Shown: positions 62,801-64,000 of the stretch, piece by piece | Layout of the letters: the number at the start of each line of letters is the position of its first letter | Position numbering within the stretch: position 1 is the first letter of the stretch | Origin: CAVUPF01 sp963743285 | GTDB taxonomy: Bacteria > Actinomycetota > Thermoleophilia > Solirubrobacterales > 70-9 | Reading direction: 5' to 3' | NCBI GenBank assembly: GCA_963743285.1 | Contig: CAVUPF010000012.1 | Location: 62,001 to 126,000 of the forward strand | Length of the DNA: 64,000 nucleotides | Notes under the pieces: generated by a model | What the model saw: the letters and a program-made list of their open reading frames with translations, nothing else | Database searches by the model: none | What the model was told of the DNA's origin: nothing | Program-made: the position numbers and the translations under genes

Positions 62801-64000
62801 TCTCATCTCTTTATCTCCACGGCGTCCCACGACCTGCCCGCCCCGGAAGATCCGCGGCCGGGTGATCCATACTTTTTTGGCATTAAGACCCGCATCTATG
62901 AAGTCTCCGGTGCGACCGGTCCTAACCCGACCATGAAGCTGATCGTCGAGCTTCCCCTCAATCTGTCTCCCGGCACCCCCTACACCCCGACAGGTTGTGA
63001 TATCGACCCCTACGGAACAGATGGGCTGAGTGGTGAACAGAGCTCGGCCGACGGCTCCACCCTCTTTTACACCGCTCCCGTTGACAACGTTCCCGGAGAA
63101 GACTGCGGCAACGGTACCCCAAATCCGATCGGCTTCTTCGGCCTCAAGCACGGTGAAGCACCGCTCCAGCTAAACGTCGCCCCTGCCTCGCAGTGCGCCT
63201 CGCCCGCCCCTTGCGCGACTGCCCCCACCGTCACCCCTCGCCTCCAGGGGATATCGCCCGAAGGCAACTTGGCCTGGTTCACCACCACGCAACCGCTCAT
63301 CAATTCCGACACCGACACGACCAACGACCTCTACCTCGCCAAGCTCGAACCCGACGGCCAGCTCGCCGAACTTGTCCAGGCCTCCGCCGGCGAACCCACC
63401 GCCACTCACCCTCACCCCGGCGAAGGCGCCGAAGTACAAGGCGTCGTCGCTGTCTCCAAAGATGGAACTCACGCCGCCTTTGTAGCCTCCGCCGTCCTGA
63501 CTGAACACGAAAACGCGCTCCACCAGTCAGCCGCTCAGGGAGCCGACAACCTCTACGTCTACGACGCCAGCAGCGGCGAAACCAAGTTCGTCACCCGTCT
63601 CTGCTCGGGCCCCGAAAAGTCAGGCTCTGTGACCGACACGGCCTGCCCTGAAGGATCCGGCGAAGCTGACTCCGAACTGTGGCGCGAATACTATTCGAAA
63701 TCCGAACTCACCCCGAACGGCAACTACCTGCTCTTCACCAGTGTCGGTCGCCTCGCGCCTGGCGACACCGACAACGTCGCGGATGTCTACCGCTATGATT
63801 TCCAGACCGGTCAGCTTATCCGTGTCTCGTTCGGCCGCGACGGCAACGACGGCAACGGTAATGACAACCGCTTCCCGGACGAAATTAGGATGGGAGGCGG
63901 CAACGGCCCCCGAGAAGATGATGCCCGCTCGATATCCGAAGACGGCTCGACCATTATCTTCGGTACCGCCGCGCCGCTTGTCTCCCACGACACCAACGAA
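59888..64000 (+). CDS. Giant exported NHL/fibronectin-like surface protein, 3' end outside window
   Basis: One frame is open from 59888 (GTG after AAAGG; ATG 59852 also possible) past the end of the window, over 1,370 codons. A signal peptide (LAAVLLALTAAPALAAPA) precedes NHL-type repeats (DVAVDNSTGPSAGDIYVSDTGNHRVEKFSPAGE). About five fibronectin-III-like units with the motif TTYHYRLVAEN(S)-GT follow. The visible C-terminal part has WD40/TolB-like blades (GISPEGNLAWFTT, LTPNGNYLLFTSVGRL, SISEDGSTIIFGT). It is a typical very large surface protein of Solirubrobacterales, probably for adhesion or binding. Confidence 0.82.
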   Translation, partial: MNRENTAKTPSVNTGRLAGLRPLRSLRGIAALRAGDGSGAPSHRRRPALVFSIPLAAVLLALTAAPALAAPAIHEFTASFGAASSSPPNPYPLSEPSDVAVDNSTGPSAGDIYVSDTGNHRVEKFSPAGELLLMFGKDVNATTHGNVCAASEVCQAGALGATPGVLGSPGYIVVDNSTGPSAGDIYVLDTEDRSISKFNPSGEIVGTFGDGGKVEVPSSEPLVVGIGVEASGNVWAATYFHRGGTDEGPNLYEYNEVGETLRTLSVSGTVDDGFAIAPTGNAFYIRVVGWTEYSADGAQLGYEVAGGSLGIAPNGFLYFITEGEVFEFTRLHESYGGPFGSGVLNGPSGLSVDGATDDVYVAENGSGEVAVFDSTGPLVTTDPIENPGHTTVTLSGHADPLGRGEVTECEFEYVDESEFQANGFAGAATAPCEPATHFVGEAEVHAALSGLTAETTYHYRLVAENSHGAVPAPDRSFSLRAVFGLETKPPTEVTRHGATFNGSLNPDGIETHYHFEYVDAAHFHPGTANPYSEGASVPVPPAAPISGSTEQSVSEHEALTVQTTYHYRLVAENKYGTTYGSDETFETVPDVLEIKAEAATNVQPESAVLHGSYEGDPEGGDTKCYFQYGLSENYGEYSATPPGVDYGSSSGSHAIEAEVTNLFPHRTYHYRLVCENTIGTTDSKDEHLVTTPFVSIRNLTTQTVGPERAELKAELNPSGLAGSYTFHYGEEAGNYSGGASHGNLGLGDEFEQVTATFTGLKPNTTYHYQLVAEDSFGTRKSSDLTFTTEHSSTEEREEEHCSNQNLREENNSLTLPDCRAYEKTTPNEKGGSEAFPAVTLAPSGERVLYFSDGAFAGTVQNEIFSPYIAHRTPTGWVSQAVFAKRIAPGYEPQLGLRYTPELTSWPFAEMPGLSAEAARGGKSGFLSIGFGDGSYNVHATPTITLQEDGGENTEARSWYYFMEVTAQSEDSSHLFISTASHDLPAPEDPRPGDPYFFGIKTRIYEVSGATGPNPTMKLIVELPLNLSPGTPYTPTGCDIDPYGTDGLSGEQSSADGSTLFYTAPVDNVPGEDCGNGTPNPIGFFGLKHGEAPLQLNVAPASQCASPAPCATAPTVTPRLQGISPEGNLAWFTTTQPLINSDTDTTNDLYLAKLEPDGQLAELVQASAGEPTATHPHPGEGAEVQGVVAVSKDGTHAAFVASAVLTEHENALHQSAAQGADNLYVYDASSGETKFVTRLCSGPEKSGSVTDTACPEGSGEADSELWREYYSKSELTPNGNYLLFTSVGRLAPGDTDNVADVYRYDFQTGQLIRVSFGRDGNDGNGNDNRFPDEIRMGGGNGPREDDARSISEDGSTIIFGTAAPLVSHDTNE

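Overview
The window is GC-rich DNA from an actinobacterium, most likely of class Thermoleophilia (Solirubrobacterales or relatives). This rests on base composition and on exported protein families typical of that group: NHL/fibronectin-like surface proteins, short exported collagen-like or AV-repeat proteins, and CGNR proteins. The taxonomic call is inference. About two thirds of the window is mobile or accessory DNA.

Region 1 (1-28240) is most of an integrative and conjugative element (ICE) whose left end is outside the window. It opens with small zinc-ribbon and antitoxin-like genes and an ECF-like sigma factor. Next come three single-stranded-DNA-binding proteins, a replication-relaxation protein and a VirD4-type coupling ATPase (3916-9314). 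Then follows a Gram-positive type IV secretion operon (9515-20053): a membrane-anchored sigma/anti-sigma fusion, a partner with the same C-terminal ESFGF peptide, and TcpC-like, pilin-like, TcpE-like, VirB4-like, VirB6-like and lytic transglycosylase/NlpC-P60 proteins. Exported proteins, a second sigma factor beside large nested inverted repeats, two more replication-relaxation proteins flanking a frameshifted DNA-transfer ATPase, an excisionase and a tyrosine integrase complete it. No classical relaxase is visible.

Region 2 (28413-34729) starts at an intact tRNA-Thr(GGT). A second tyrosine integrase with an inserted helix-turn-helix follows, next to a tandem 11-bp repeat. Behind it are two excisionase-like regulators, an M48 peptidase, a small DNA-binding protein, a VirD4-like protein lacking the Walker A motif, and a DUF5678-like/retropepsin-like pair. 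It looks like a second genomic island.

Region 3 (about 35-46.5 kb) is a nest of selfish DNA. A 4.7-kb group II intron on the minus strand (35340-40082) has its reverse-transcriptase gene split by a 2.2-kb element with perfect 16-bp terminal inverted repeats that encodes a serine recombinase. A second group II intron (about 41801-43802) follows, then an IS1380-family transposase with a premature amber codon and an abutting ISAzo13-family transposase. Two copies of a small palindrome flank the introns.

Region 4 (47-64 kb) is mostly chromosomal: a GGDEF/HD-GYP protein, tRNA-Val(GAC), a methyltransferase, DUF378, CsbD and CGNR proteins, a TetR regulator and large exported NHL/YWTD-repeat proteins. 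It is punctuated by an IS630 copy and by a 47-nt 3' half of a tRNA-Val(CAC), which marks another integration boundary. Many otherwise well-conserved genes carry single-base frameshifts. Either many are decaying or the assembly contains indel errors.
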